NCBI GenBank assembly: GCA_964023275.1
Contig: OZ029916.1
Coordinates: 11,214,607 to 11,278,606, forward strand
Direction of reading: 5' to 3'
DNA: 64,000 nucleotides
Origin: Norana najaformis
Lineage: Eukaryota; Annelida; Clitellata; Crassiclitellata; Hormogastridae
The position numbers and the translations under genes were made by a program. Positions within the stretch are counted from its first letter, which is position 1; every line of letters starts with the position of its first letter. Positions 1-11,226 of the stretch are shown here, one piece after another. A model generated the notes under the pieces. That model ran no database searches. It was not told where the DNA came from and saw nothing but the letters and a program-made list of their open reading frames with translations.

Positions 1-282
1 TATACTTCTCAAGTGAAGAACAACGAAGTAACCTTCTCGAATTTAATGGTGCTCAACTCGAGCAACCAACTTTAATTAACTTCGAAGATCACACACAATT
101 CGGTAAGAATGTCAAACAATTCGCCACGAGTCATAACTCAGTCACATGAGAACTCTACAGTTAGGTTCGCGCCCCGACGACAACACAGCAACGGCAGCAA
201 CAGCAGCAACCGAACCACAACCAAAATCAACCGCAACACAACAACAACGGCTCACTTATATACCTGTTAACTAGGTTACAGC
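1..282. other. CAA/CAG-rich sequence flanking a minisatellite
   Basis: There is no convincing ORF. Positions about 180-250 are rich in CAA/CAG trinucleotides. The block runs straight into the minisatellite at 283. After the array, a short palindrome (ggcgaagggtcgcc, about 825-838) suggests that the whole 1-900 region could be one terminus of a larger mobile element cut by the window edge. That is inference only; no second copy is visible here. Confidence 0.3.
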
Positions 283-820
283 TTAGTTTAAGCCTACAGT
301 GAGTTTAAGCCTACAGTGGCGAGTTTAAGCCTGCAGCTTAGTTTAAGCCTGCAGCTTAGTTTAAGCCTACAGTGAGTTTAAGCCTACAGTGGCGAGTTTA
401 AGCCTGCAGCTTAGTTTAAGCCTACAGCGAGTTTAAGCCTGCAGCTTAGTTTAAGCCTACAGCGAGTTTAAGCCTACAGTGGCGAGTTTAAGCCTGCAGC
501 GAGTTTAAGCCTACAGCGAGTTTAAGCCTGCAGCGAGTTTAAGCCTGCAGCTTAGTTTAAGCCTGCAGCGAGTTTAAGCCTGCAGCGAGTTTAAGCCTAC
601 AGTGACGAGTTTAAGCCTGCAGCGAGTTTAAGCCTACAGCGAGTTTAAGCCTGCAGCGAGTTTAAGCCTGCAGCTTAGTTTAAGCCTGCAGCGAGTTTAA
701 GCCTGCAGCGAGTTTAAGCCTACAGTGACGAGTTTAAGCCTGCAGCTTAGTTTAAGCCTGCAGCGAGTTTAAGCCTGCAGCGAGTTTAAGCCTGCAGCTT
801 AGTTAAGCCTACAGTGGCGA
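283..820. repeat. Minisatellite, about 30 units of 17-20 bp
   Basis: About 30 head-to-tail copies share the core tttaagcct followed by gcag or acag. Spacers alternate between cgag (17-bp unit), cttag (18 bp), tgag and tggcgag or tgacgag (19-20 bp). The spacer variants recur in a mosaic order, as expected from unequal exchange or slippage. No coding potential is evident. The flanks are single-copy-looking sequence. Confidence 0.95.
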
Positions 821-1469
821 AGGGTCGCCACAAATGTTCGTTTACAATAACAATTACAATCGACTTGGGCATTGTAAAGGTGGCGCTATAGAAGGTCTCA
901 CATTATCATTATTATTATTAACGCTAGTTTGCATTCACGTCCGAAGTAAAATCTTTGGTCTGAAGTCGGTTTAAATCGGAAACAAAGTGCAAAATGGCAA
1001 GTAAAAATGTCCATATCATAATAACGACGGCGAATATAAAACTAGGCGTCTGAATTAGACCCAAACGTCGATTGCTGTTAGTTGTAAGTTGATTGTAAGT
1101 ATGGATCTTCGTGGTGCATTGGCTGAAATTGAATTTTATGTTTTGACTGCTACTTGTGGGGCCTGCACGTGGTAAGGTCGACTTTAAAATACCTGCTTTC
1201 AACAAACCTAAAATGTTAAGCCGAGGTCAGAATTACGCACTGAAATATGATAAATTAAATATCTTATCAAGTTTCAAATGAATTAATCGAAAATGCAGAA
1301 ACAGGATTCGACGCGGAAAATTACCGAAGCTTGATTGATATTGAAAGTCGCTAGATGGAGGCAATATTTCGTTCATAATGAACGAAGATGGTTTAAACAT
1401 GAACGTTCTCAAATACGAAACAACTCTGGCAAATAAAATTAATGTGTTTTTATGAGTGGACACAATGTA
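821..1469. other. No recognisable gene
   Basis: I see no supported gene. A short (ATT)n run at about 903-922 resembles the tails of several dispersed repeats elsewhere in the window. Short ORFs here show no family features. Confidence 0.4.
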
Positions 1470-2500
1470 CCCTGGGTACACAGCTCTTTATTGTAGCTAT
1501 CATAGATCTTTCTTCCCCAACTTTGTTCAGCAACTTCTTGTTTGTTATGTGCTCCATCCAACTAACTTTTTCCATCCTCTGCCAAATCCACACTTCGAAG
1601 GGCTCCAATCTCTTGTTGTCTTCCTTTCTCATGGTTCATGTTTCGGATCCATACAACACCACGCTCCATATCAGAGTTTATCATTCGTTTCTTTAAGTTT
1701 TTGTTCATTTTTCCTCTCAGTAACTCTTTTTGTTTTGAGAATGCGTCTTTGCCCAATGCTATTCTTGTAATTTCCTTGTGGCATTTTGCATCTTGTGTGA
1801 CAATGCTCCCCAGGTAGCAGAATTCTTTTACTTGTTCTATTTCCTCTCTACTGATGTTTATTCCTACTATTGTTTCTTCTTCTTTGCTTATCCTCATGAT
1901 CTTTGTCTTTTTGATATTTATTTTCATACCATACTCGATTGATATGACATGCAGACAGTCCATCATTCTTTGCTGACCCTCCTGGCTACCCGACAACATT
2001 GCTTGGTCATCTGCTAATCTTAGAGTGTTTTCCAGTCTACCTCCACCCTTTATTCCTTCTTCCGCGTCTTCTAGTGGCTCTCGGTTAAGCTCTTCTATGT
2101 AGATGTTGATGAGTAGTGATGACAATGGGCACCCTTGTCTCACTCCCCTGCCTGGTTTTCTGGGTTCTGAATATTCTCCATCTATTCTGATCCACATTTT
2201 CTGGCCCATGTATAGATTTCCTATTAGCCTTCTATCCCTCAAATCCAGTCCCAGTCTTCTGATTGCCTGCATTAGTCTTTTCCAGCCAACCCTGTCAAAT
2301 GTCTTTTCATAGTCCACAAAACATATACACATCCTGGCCATGTTGACAGCTCCTCTCTGTCAGCATTGTTAAGGCTCCAAGTAGCATCCCTTGTTCCTCT
2401 GCCCTTTCTGAATCGAGCTGGTCATCATCTAAGCAATCAGCTGCTTCAGACTTTGCCTGCACTCTCTTTGTTAGAATTCGTAACATTATCTCCTAGATAT
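1470..2500 (-). pseudogene. RTE-type LINE reverse transcriptase fragment, decayed
   Basis: This is a minus-strand non-LTR retrotransposon remnant. The longest ORF (1562-2341) reads through reverse transcriptase motifs: CFVDYEKTFDRVGWK (palm motif A), GRGVRQGCPLSSLL (motif B), LADDQAML (a diverged F-x-DD motif C), then KINIKKTKIMRIS and FCYLGSIVTQDAKCHKEI. Upstream, at about 2340-2490, another frame continues the fingers region (ILTKRVQAK). Downstream, at 1450-1632, another frame gives RRMEKVSW, part of the C-terminal tail typical of RTE-like endonuclease-reverse transcriptases. At least two frame changes break it. The endonuclease part is absent, so the copy is 5'-truncated. The clade assignment rests on motif memory, not on a tree. 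Confidence 0.85.
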
Positions 2501-3226
2501 TAAGCCTTAAGATAACGAGGCAGGAGTCTGTGGTGCATAGCATCCACGTCCTCTGTGCTAATATTCAAAGAGGTGCAGATTCAGCTCCATGATAAATGTT
2601 GGCCAGAAGTGTAGTCACTTAAATAAAGAAAAATACAAAAATTGTTGAATGCACTAGTTCCTGTACATCCTAATACTTTACTGAAGTAAAACAATATTCT
2701 TTCAAATAATATTCTTAGAGTAAAAGTACAGTGTTAAGAGATCTATATATATATATTGATATATACATCTGTATATTTGCTTCATATATATTCTGTAATA
2801 CACGTATTTTATATATGGTGCATGTGCAGTATACAGATGTATAAATACTGTTGTATGTCATGTACTTATACATACAAGGTGCATATCACCTTGAGATCTA
2901 TTCTGTTTTATTCTAACGTGAATTTTTGTTCGTGCAGTTGATTCCATGTACTTATGTGAAACTTCAGTGGTAATCCTCTAAGAAGAGGCACATGCAGTCA
3001 TAGTAAGTGTACAAAATTTGTTATCAATTTTGCATGTGAAGCCTGGAATTTGAAACCAGGTCACAGAGGTCAAACAACAGATGCACATTAGCTGCTATTC
3101 CTCAATGACAACTCCATGGCTTCCTTAAGAGTTCACAAACAGTATAATATCCATACTTATTTACAAGCAGAAGTACTAAAACTTTTACTTAAGTAAAGTT
3201 ACACAGTACTCGGGATCAACACTGAA
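2501..3226. other. Intergenic, AT-rich
   Basis: No gene is evident. The stretch contains a TA-rich run around 2740-2765 and otherwise unremarkable AT-rich DNA between two LINE fragments. Confidence 0.5.
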
Positions 3227-3965
3227 GTGCTACAGACTGGATTTCCCAGCTGGAGTGTGCTGCCTGTGGTCTGTGATCTCGGTGTCCTCCTGGACGGTGA
3301 ACCGTCTATGGCTGACCACAACAACTCTCTGCAGATCTTGTATCTATCAGCTGCATCATATTCGAGTTACAGTATGTGGTGCAACCTCTCCTTTAAAGCT
3401 GCTGTTGCCCTAGTTCACTCATTTGTTCTGACGCAGATCGACTACTGCAGTTCTATCTTAGCGGATCAACCTAAGTTCAGACTTCATCTCCAGTCTGTTC
3501 TGAACTGCGCTGCTAGAGTGGTTGCCAATCAGCCAAAATATTCTCATATATCGGAATACATCTGGGAAAGACTAAGTTGGCTTCTTATACAAGAACGGGT
3601 CTGTTTCAAGGTTCTCCTGCTTGCCCGTTCTGCTGTGTTCGGTACTGTGCTGGCATATATCAGAGAGCTGTGTGTTTCTGTCTCCAGTTGGCCTGGTTGC
3701 CAGATGCTGTGTACTGCTGCCCATGAGGACTTGCAGGTTCCACGTTACCGCACATCGCTGTGAACTCGTTGGGCCTTCTCGCGCTTCAGACCCTGCTACT
3801 GGAACAGCCTCCCTTTAAACATTCGTTCTTTACCTTTTAGCTTAACTCAACAATCATTTTCTGTTCACCTTAAGATGCACTTGTTTAGATCAGTTGGATA
3901 GCTGTGTGACCAGCGCTTTAGGGAGGTGCTTGAAAGGCGCTGTATAAATGCTTGTTACATTACAT
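3227..3965 (+). pseudogene. L2/CR1-type LINE, 3' fragment
   Basis: The plus-strand frame contains the conserved block after the RT palm of L2/CR1-like LINEs: FVLTQIDYCSSILADQPK, then LQSVLNCAARVVANQPK and ISEYIWERLSWLLIQERVCF. The frame shifts near 3620-3790 into the region that should give the terminal leucine-rich segment. The 3' end is marked by gaaaggcgctgtataaatgc and a short (TTACA)n run at about 3954-3968, a typical L2/CR1 tail. The copy is 5'-truncated and non-functional. Confidence 0.8.
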
Positions 3966-4300
3966 TACTTATAAGTTGATACTGTTCAACACTGATCTTT
4001 TGGAAACAATTTCTCACAAGAAGCATACATCTGGTATTTGGCTCTATTTGCAATGCTGTGGTACCTGCTTTTACTACTTAAACATTGAAAAACTTATAAA
4101 TCTGAAAATCTTGCTTGAAATTTACTGAACCAAGTGCTAGGCACAACACATTTGCTCGGAAATATTCCACCATGAGCAATGGCCTTTGTTGCTGGGCTTT
4201 TGAGTTCACCTCTGACCTGTTATATATTATCTGCTAAACATTATGAAATTTCAGATTTACTGTTTGCTGGTTACAATGTGTGCATTAGATTTTGTAAGTG
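3966..4300. other. Upstream region of the PPC-domain gene
   Basis: No ORF or motif can be supported. It presumably holds the promoter or 5' UTR of the following gene, but no TATA box or other element stands out. Confidence 0.4.
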
Positions 4301-5467
4301 ATGCCTGGAAGCCAGCTTGTCGTTCATCCACTGAGGTTGGAACCAGGTCAGGAATTGTTTACTTCTTTGTTGAAGTACGTTAAGGAACATGGTCTCAAGG
4401 GAGCCTTCATCATGACTTGTTGTGGCAGTTTAACTAAAGCTACGATTCGACTGGCTGCCCACTCTCCAACCACACCCAACAATGCAAGTACTCCAGAACC
4501 TCCTTCTATTGCTGTCTTTGGGAGTCATATCAATATCCAATAAGGTTATAATGAAAGTCATTTTCTAAAGTGGAACTAAATTTGGGATCCATGTCCGTGG
4601 CACATCATATCCAAATTCATGTTTATTTATTCATATGGGCAAATTATATTTACGATCTTTACAACATAGGCTGTCACAGGCTCACTCAAGACAACAACAT
4701 GGCGACATCAATGGCACGGAACAGTTGTGAATGAAGGACTTGCCCAAGGTCCCACACGTTAACCACCTCAGAGAGGCTCGAACCCATACTCTGCACGCTA
4801 TAAGCCAACAACCTTAATTTTATTATTATAGTGTTATGTTGAAGCATGTTATAAAATGTGGTCTCTGATATATATATATATATACACACAAAATAAATAT
4901 ACATAAAATAATGTCTACAATTTGAAGCTACACTATGGATTTTTGATAGTGAATATGCAACAATATTAAATAAGGCAGATCCAGGATTTTAAGCCAGAGA
5001 GGCAAATTGATAATGGGTGTAAGAATGTAGCAATAAAAACAATAAAAGTAGGAAAAAAGGTTACTGAGTGCCGTGAAGTCTGAAAGTGTACTGCATTACA
5101 CCACATTCAGAATCTGCCACTCCTAAAGCTCTTTTTAGGCCAAATTCTGCTACCTTCTTGCATAAACTGCAATAGATGCTAAATAACAATGAATGCTTTG
5201 ATTAATTTCTCAGACCATCAAAGAACTTGAAGGTCCGTTTGAGATTGTCTCCCTTGTTGGCTCTCTGTCTGGAGATGAGGGCCACCTTCACATTGCACTG
5301 AGTGACAAAGAGGGTCACATGGTCGGAGGTCACGTCGTAAGAGACCTTATCATATTTACAACAGCCGAGGTTGTCATCGGTGAATGCACTGATGTGGAAT
5401 TCGTTCGTGAGTTTGACCCCAAGTCAGGATTTCCAGAACTAGTGGTTAAGAACAGGTCAACAAATTA
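4301..5467 (+). CDS. PPC (DUF296) domain protein, two exons
   Basis: Two plus-strand exons together encode one PPC domain (Plants and Prokaryotes Conserved, DUF296), a small trimeric fold. In plants it is fused to AT-hooks; in bacteria and some animals it stands alone with no firmly known biochemical role. Exon 1 (ATG at 4301) reads LRLEPGQELFTSLLKYVKEH, then GLKGAFIMTCCGSLTKATIR. Exon 2 begins after a good acceptor (ttaatttctcag, ending near 5217) and reads IKELEGPFEIVSLVGSLSG, the core GHLHIALSDKEG and HMVGGHVV, then LIIFTTAEVVIGE, ending at the TAA at 5467. The first domain half is in exon 1 and the HLHIALSD core in exon 2. Oddly, exon 1 stays open to an in-frame TAA at 4541, right at the likeliest donor (aataag/gttata), so the exact junction is unresolved. 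A middle exon, an alternative isoform or a mutation are all possible. Family confidence is high; the gene model is moderate. Confidence 0.8.
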
Positions 5468-5567
5468 AAACATTTGAAGACTTAAGGAATTTAAAACAAC
5501 AGTCACTTGGTCTTGTTTTTCATATTTCTTCATTGTTCAATCGCTAGTCCTGTCATGCTTGGGCTAT

Positions 5568-6074
5568 GGGGTCATCCGTAAAGAACGTACGCAGAGGGAG
5601 GGAGGGAGGGATGGAGGTGTCACGTAAATGTGGACAGTTGCAGACAAGGGGGAGGGAGGGTTACTGCCCATGCAGACGTCCGCATATAAATTTGGTACAT
5701 TTACACAGCTTTAAATACAACCCATGCTTTAAACACCAACTTCAGTCAGATGGCAGACAGTACTGAACTGGTTCATCAATAGTGATGTTCCGTTGCAGAC
5801 AGCTAAAGAAACGTTTAAAGCTTTCAATCGTATCTTAAATCACTTCTATTTAGATCTCTTAGCCTTATATGGTGCCACTGTGAGGTTCTTTTAAACAAGA
5901 TAGAACGAGTAGTTTATTAATGACGTTTTTCACGATGTTGGTCTTTTATTTTCCACAGGCTTTGGAGTGCAAAGGGGGAGGGAGGATAAGGTCAAATGCC
6001 GACAGATGCGGACCAGGGGGAGGAAGGGGTCCAAAGTAGGTCATATTTTGCGGACGTCCTTTATGGACGACCCC
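5568..6074. mobile_element. MITE with about 26-bp imperfect terminal inverted repeats
   Basis: The left end reads ggggtcatccgtaaagaacg. The right end reads ctttatggacgacccc, which is its near-perfect inverse complement, and the pairing continues inward (gtacgc versus gcggacgt). Both termini carry G-rich internal segments (gggagggaggg on the left, gggggagggagg on the right), so the subterminal regions are also repeated. There is no transposase ORF. It lies just 3' of the PPC-domain gene. The target duplication is unclear. Confidence 0.7.
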
Positions 6075-6075
6075 C

Positions 6076-9000
6076 ATCTGAATTCAGTCTTCTGTTTGTT
6101 TTCTGACTGCCTTTATTTAAGGCTTTTCATAGACTGTGCTACATGGTGTTGCTCTTGGGCCTGCTTCAAGACCTCCAGTTACAGAGTTAATTATAAATCT
6201 AACTGGTTGTCCTTTCCAGCATGAGTCCTGCTTGAATTGTCACTCTCACGAAAACCACTCCTTGATCTTGCTAACTTTCGCATTCCACTTGCAAATAAGT
6301 GACTCGTCTTTTTACTGGCTAATCATGTTTTTGAGGTGAAGTAAGGTTATCATTCATTTCTTACATGCCTGTGTCAACCACAGTTCTGATAAGGATTTGA
6401 ACATCGTATCAGTTGAAACCAGCAATCCAAATACAAGATGGAATTTCATGGGAAGTTACACAGTTTCATGATTTGGCAGTTTCACATGATACAGCAGATT
6501 TTGCATTGGATCAGTGTAGTGAAAGAAAGAACCAAGTAACAATCAAACTTCTCAGTAATACTTTTCAGATGGTTTAAACTTTACAGTTTAGATCTGAAGT
6601 TAACTTTCCACAACTAAAATCTTTGTTTACCATTTCATAAAATATTAAATTATCCATGCAGACTAACAATTTCCCTTCAGCATAAGAACTGTGAAAAAAT
6701 ATAAAATTGTGTGAACAAACATGTTAAACAAACATGTTAAATTAAACATGTTAATATTTTGAATTTATACAAAATTCTTTATATATACACATTAACAGCC
6801 TTTATTTTATATTTGATATAAGCATATAATTCTATACAGCTGTATCAAACGAACTGTAATATTTGATTAATGATTATGATGTATACTTCTTAAATATCAT
6901 AAACTTGGATTTAAATGGAAACAAAACTATATTTGGTTATGTAATTTTTAACATTTGTAGTGGCTTTGGCAGTGGTGTAAATTCAAATTTCAGGTCCCCC
7001 CACAAATTACTCAAATTGCTCTGGGGCTTGTTTGTAATACTGTATATCATCCTCTGAGTGAGCCCCTCTTTTCAGATTTGGGCCCCTACAGCTACAGGCC
7101 CATAGTTAAGTGAATGGAAATTGGTTTAAAATGGTAACCCTTGAACATTTGCACACACCAGAAAACACTGCAGTTTATCGAAACCAGCGAACATCTTCAT
7201 TGACTCCCAGTTCAGATTTTGTGCAATCCAAGAACCCAAGTGCCATATGCTGTCTACTAAGGGGGTTACAGTTAGTTACCCAGTGCAGTTTCAATCAGCT
7301 CAAGTTTTACAATTAGCTTTCGTGTCTAGATCAGACTGTTGCTCGCACTTTATATGTATACATTAGTGGATAAAAACAATTTGGTAATGGACCGGCACTA
7401 GTGTTACCAAACCGCTGATCAATCGCACCATTTAGCAGCCATTCTGTGGGTAACTTTCTGTCACACCAATATATCCTTTAAGAAAATCAGGTTTCAAGTA
7501 AAGTTGCATGTCCTTACAAAATAAAAAAAGGTAAACGCTCTTACAGAAACTCCTCAGAACCCATGGTCCCGTGGTTTGGCTAAAGTGCAACACAACTGCA
7601 GCAATCCAACACTGTCACATTTTAACCACCCAGTCTGCTTTGGTACTACTCCAATATATAAACCCTGGAGGACGGCAGGCCCAGATGCGTGGAATTCCTT
7701 TGACGGTCAACAACACAAGTTCTAAGCATGCTCAACGTTTCCTCTATTGTACTTTCCAGCATCATCCCAAGCACCAAGCTGCCTAACATACATTTTGACC
7801 ACTTTTTTGGCTAGAAAAAGCCAAATGGCTGGCTCAAAAATTGCAAAGGCAGCAGTGACCCTGTTCTGAAACAGACTAAAAGTGATAAGAATGCAGTGAT
7901 GATCAAACAAGACTTGCAGGTCCTCTATTTACACGGCTGTACCTCTTGGTCTCATCCTCCTGCCACAGATGCCTTAAAGGAATGTGACTTGATAGCATTC
8001 ATATCACCAGAATTAAATTATAAACATCCAATCAAGATTTCAATGACAAAACCAAAATTAACAAAGAATAAGTACATAGAAGAAAACATGTACACAAGCT
8101 TTCTTCTGAGCACGACACAACATAAAATGCAGATTAAAGAATCTCCAAACAATCACAGACCAAAAATACTACCTTCAAATTTATCATAAATTCATTTTCA
8201 TTGTAATAGCCAGTGGCGCTACTTAAATGCATCGTGAAATACACAGGGAAATTTACATTGATACAAAATATGTTTATACTGTGTATATATGCATACACAC
8301 ATTTCTAAAATAAAATATGCAATGATATACATAATGTATTTTTCTTATACATGATATGTACATACATATTATATATGTATGTAAACACATGCAGTCATGT
8401 CATAATGGAACTGTATTTAGAGCAGCTTTCAAGTTTGCCTGAAAGTGCAATTAGCACAAAACAATTAGCGTAAGACAAGAAGTACATGATTCTAGCGCAT
8501 CCATGTAGCAAAATGCCAGTCTTGAATTAAGCTTGTCTTGAATTAAGCTTACAGCATAAGGATAATGGTGATAGGCTTTGATACAGTAGCACAATGCTTC
8601 ACATGTTTACTTCCAATACTTCAGTTAGCAATGAACCCCCATTCAAAAATTACCTGGAATTGTTTCATGCCAATTTTTGGTGGCCATCAGCTGATGGATG
8701 CCTTGTGCCTTATATACTGCTGTAATGGCCCTGCAGAAATAAATGTGTGTACCTGCTTTCCATTGTGATTAGTCTTCCAACCATGTCCCAAAAATTTAAA
8801 TGATATGCTTGCAGACCTCCAGATATGTCACCATCTTACACTCTCACAACATATGACTATACGTTTACAGTTCCTGATCTTAAATAAAGTTACAGAGTTA
8901 CCAATTTACCTATTACCTATTTCTAAGATCATTTTCTGAACTAATTATTATTCACAATATTTTTGTACAGCATTATGCCAACAGGCTTTCGTTAACTTCC

Positions 9001-9753
9001 TGTAGCTGAAGAAGATGGTTTCAATGACAGCAACACATTAACAGTGTTAGTCTGGCAAAAGCAGCATTTTTACATTATTCTACCCCTTGCAGGATCAGTG
9101 TCTCTACACCTTGTTTATATGAATACCTTGTTAAATACAGTGATCAATCAAGTTACTAAACAGAGAATAATGGAATTCATTAACACAATGCAGCTAAAAC
9201 CAAACTGTTTTTAGACTGAATGTGGAGAGAAAGTTTATGGAATACATTTCACAATAAAACTACTTCATATTTCATTTTAATATAACTTGAAATGTTCTCT
9301 TTCAGGTTATTATATTCAGATTGCAAAGTACAACACCAAAAACTTCAAGTTCAATATGAAACCATGATATAACATTATATCTTGGTATTGCCACATAATC
9401 TAGATCCTATCATAAGAAAACACACATACACAGCCACTCTTTGTCATAAATATTTTTAAACATCAACGGATGTTGAATAAAATTAATATGTCAAAGCTAA
9501 TATGCCAGTGCTGATTTGTCTTCCTGCAGAAATAAATTTAGAATTCAGTCAATAGACCATAAAATACAAGCTGCAGGCATTTGCTTTATTACCGATTAAA
9601 TAAATGTTTCAGAATTGTGAAGATTAAGTAGGACACTAAGCACACACACTAGTTGGAAAATAAAATGTTATCACCAATTTCTTTTGTCAATCTTAACTGA
9701 ATAACCACAGCTACAATGAATATTCAAGAAATATTGGAATTTCTGAATATTCA
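6076..9753. other. AT-rich intergenic region and likely Rab9 3' UTR
   Basis: No protein-coding exon can be supported across this 3.7 kb. The right-hand portion adjoins the stop codon of the minus-strand Rab9 gene and probably includes its 3' UTR. Around 8676-8730 a motif (ggccatcagctgatgg, then gccttgtgcctta) resembles the dispersed palindrome family seen at 11080, 12092 and 46231, so an old copy may lie there. Short ORFs in the region show no family features. Confidence 0.4.
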
Positions 9754-10392
9754 TCAGCAACAGTCTCCCTTTACACCAATGCCCTGCTTTGAAAGATCCA
9801 CAGTGTCAACATTCATGTTTCTGACCGTGTCACATTGTCTCTCCAGTTCTTGTGCTCTTTCCACAACAGCATGGAAAGCTGCATCAACATTGACAGCTGT
9901 TTTTGCACTTGTCTCATAGTATGGTATTTTATTTATGTGGCACCAAGCCCTTGCCTCTTCTGAGTCCACTTGGCGATTTGTAACGTCTGACTTGTTTCCG
10001 AGAATGACAAACGGAAATGTAGCAGCATCTTTAATATCTGCATAATAAAGAAACTCCTTCTGCCACAGTGACAGGTTACGGAAGCTGATTTTGTCATCAA
10101 GGCTGAACGTAAGTAGACAGCAGTCAGCACCACGATAAAAAGGTGTACGCAAACTTTTGAACCGCTCCTGACCAGCAGTATCCCAAATCTGCAGTGTGTA
10201 AGTTTCCTTGTCGATGGTAATGTCTTTCATTAGGAATTCCACACCAATTGTGTGGTAGGACTGTTCATCAAATTTACGATTCACAAAGACATTCATCAGT
10301 GAACTTTTACCAACTCCTCCATCACCAAGAAGAATGACCTTAAGTGTATGACCCTTTCCTGATTTGTTACGATGGTTAGTGTATGCCATCAT
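9754..10392 (-). CDS. RAB9: Rab9-like small GTPase, single coding exon
   Basis: This encodes a Rab-family GTPase of 212 residues, closest by memory to Rab9A/B, which directs late-endosome-to-Golgi traffic. Visible motifs are the P-loop GDGGVGKSS, switch I HTIGVEF, switch II WDTAGQERFKSLRTPFYRG, the guanine-specificity motif GNKSD, ETSAK, and a C-terminal GDCC whose two cysteines are the geranylgeranylation site. The Rab9 signatures ADCCLLTFS and LWQKEFLYYAD are present. Two adjacent ATGs (10392 and 10389) could start translation; the second gives MAYTNHRNK. Just upstream, at about 10432-10442 on the minus strand, is a strong acceptor (tttgcttgcag). The open frame simply runs into it, so the true start is one of the ATGs and a non-coding 5' exon lies further right. 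It appears intact. Confidence 0.95.
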   Translation of the reverse strand: MMAYTNHRNKSGKGHTLKVILLGDGGVGKSSLMNVFVNRKFDEQSYHTIGVEFLMKDITIDKETYTLQIWDTAGQERFKSLRTPFYRGADCCLLTFSLDDKISFRNLSLWQKEFLYYADIKDAATFPFVILGNKSDVTNRQVDSEEARAWCHINKIPYYETSAKTAVNVDAAFHAVVERAQELERQCDTVRNMNVDTVDLSKQGIGVKGDCC

Positions 10393-10440
10393 CAACACTA
10401 CAGCCAATGCTGACAGCGTTTCAAACTGGGCACTCTGCAA

Positions 10441-11079
10441 GCAAAGAAATTTTACATTTTAGTAGACATTATGTTATGCACTATTGCAGCCTATACATAA
10501 ATTCTGAACTATAATTAAATCTCCAATTCACAGGCCTCAGAGGTGTACCAAATAACTGTTTCATGTGTGTATTTGGCTAAAAAATTAGATTTTTAATATT
10601 TGTATTTGAGGAAATTTTCAGATATCTGAAAGTGAATAATTAGATAATATAATCTGTACTCATTTCTGCGTGACCACTTTTCTCCACTTCTGTACAGTCG
10701 ATGTGAGATGTGTTTACCTCTTGCAGTGTTCTGGTTGAAACTCTTGTTTGGTTTGTCATTAAACTTACTGTTCTGGTTTTGAGGGGCAGGCATTTCGACA
10801 AATAACGTGGAAAACATAAGCGTGGAATTATCTTAACATTCTTTACAACAACAATTACCCAGGACTGAACCATAATATTAGGAAGGATGAAATATCTGGT
10901 TTGGCCTCAAAATTTGAGACAAGTGTGGTTAATCCCAATAAACACAAAACGAAGTAATTCCACATATGAGTTTTTTCGGTTCCTGGACCGAAATTTTGTA
11001 ATTCTCTTCCCGCATCAGTGCATTATGCCCAATTTCTTATGTCATTTTGTTCTTGACTTAAGACTTATCTTTTTCTGTT
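10441..11079. other. Probable 5' intron or upstream region of Rab9
   Basis: No coding exon is supported. It lies immediately upstream of the coding exon of Rab9, past a clear splice acceptor, so part of it is probably a 5'-UTR intron. The first exon and promoter could not be located. Confidence 0.4.
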
Positions 11080-11226
11080 ACCTTTTAGCCAGTAGGCTGC
11101 CTCTCTGTCTTAGTGGACTGATCTTCTGGATACTGACCTGAATGCGGCTTAGATTTGATGCACCATCGGTTGATGCTTCGTGCATTAGACACGGTCGGCG
11201 CTCTCTAGAAGTTTCTAATTAATAAT
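11080..11226 (+). repeat. Dispersed repeat copy with (ATT)n tail
   Basis: This is one of several related copies. Shared order: ttagtggactgat, ctggat, gcggcttag, then the near-palindrome ccatcggttgatgc, gtgcattagacac, and a tail of taattaataata. The best partner is at 46231-46383, followed by 12092-12170 and the inverted copy at 33355-33445. The simple (ATT)n tail and consistent polarity suggest the 3' end of a SINE or LINE, but no tRNA promoter boxes or ORF are seen. Confidence 0.7.

Noticed and set aside
1233-1481. Short ORFs at 924-1205 and 1233-1481
   Set aside because: No family features; AT-rich DNA of this length gives such ORFs by chance.
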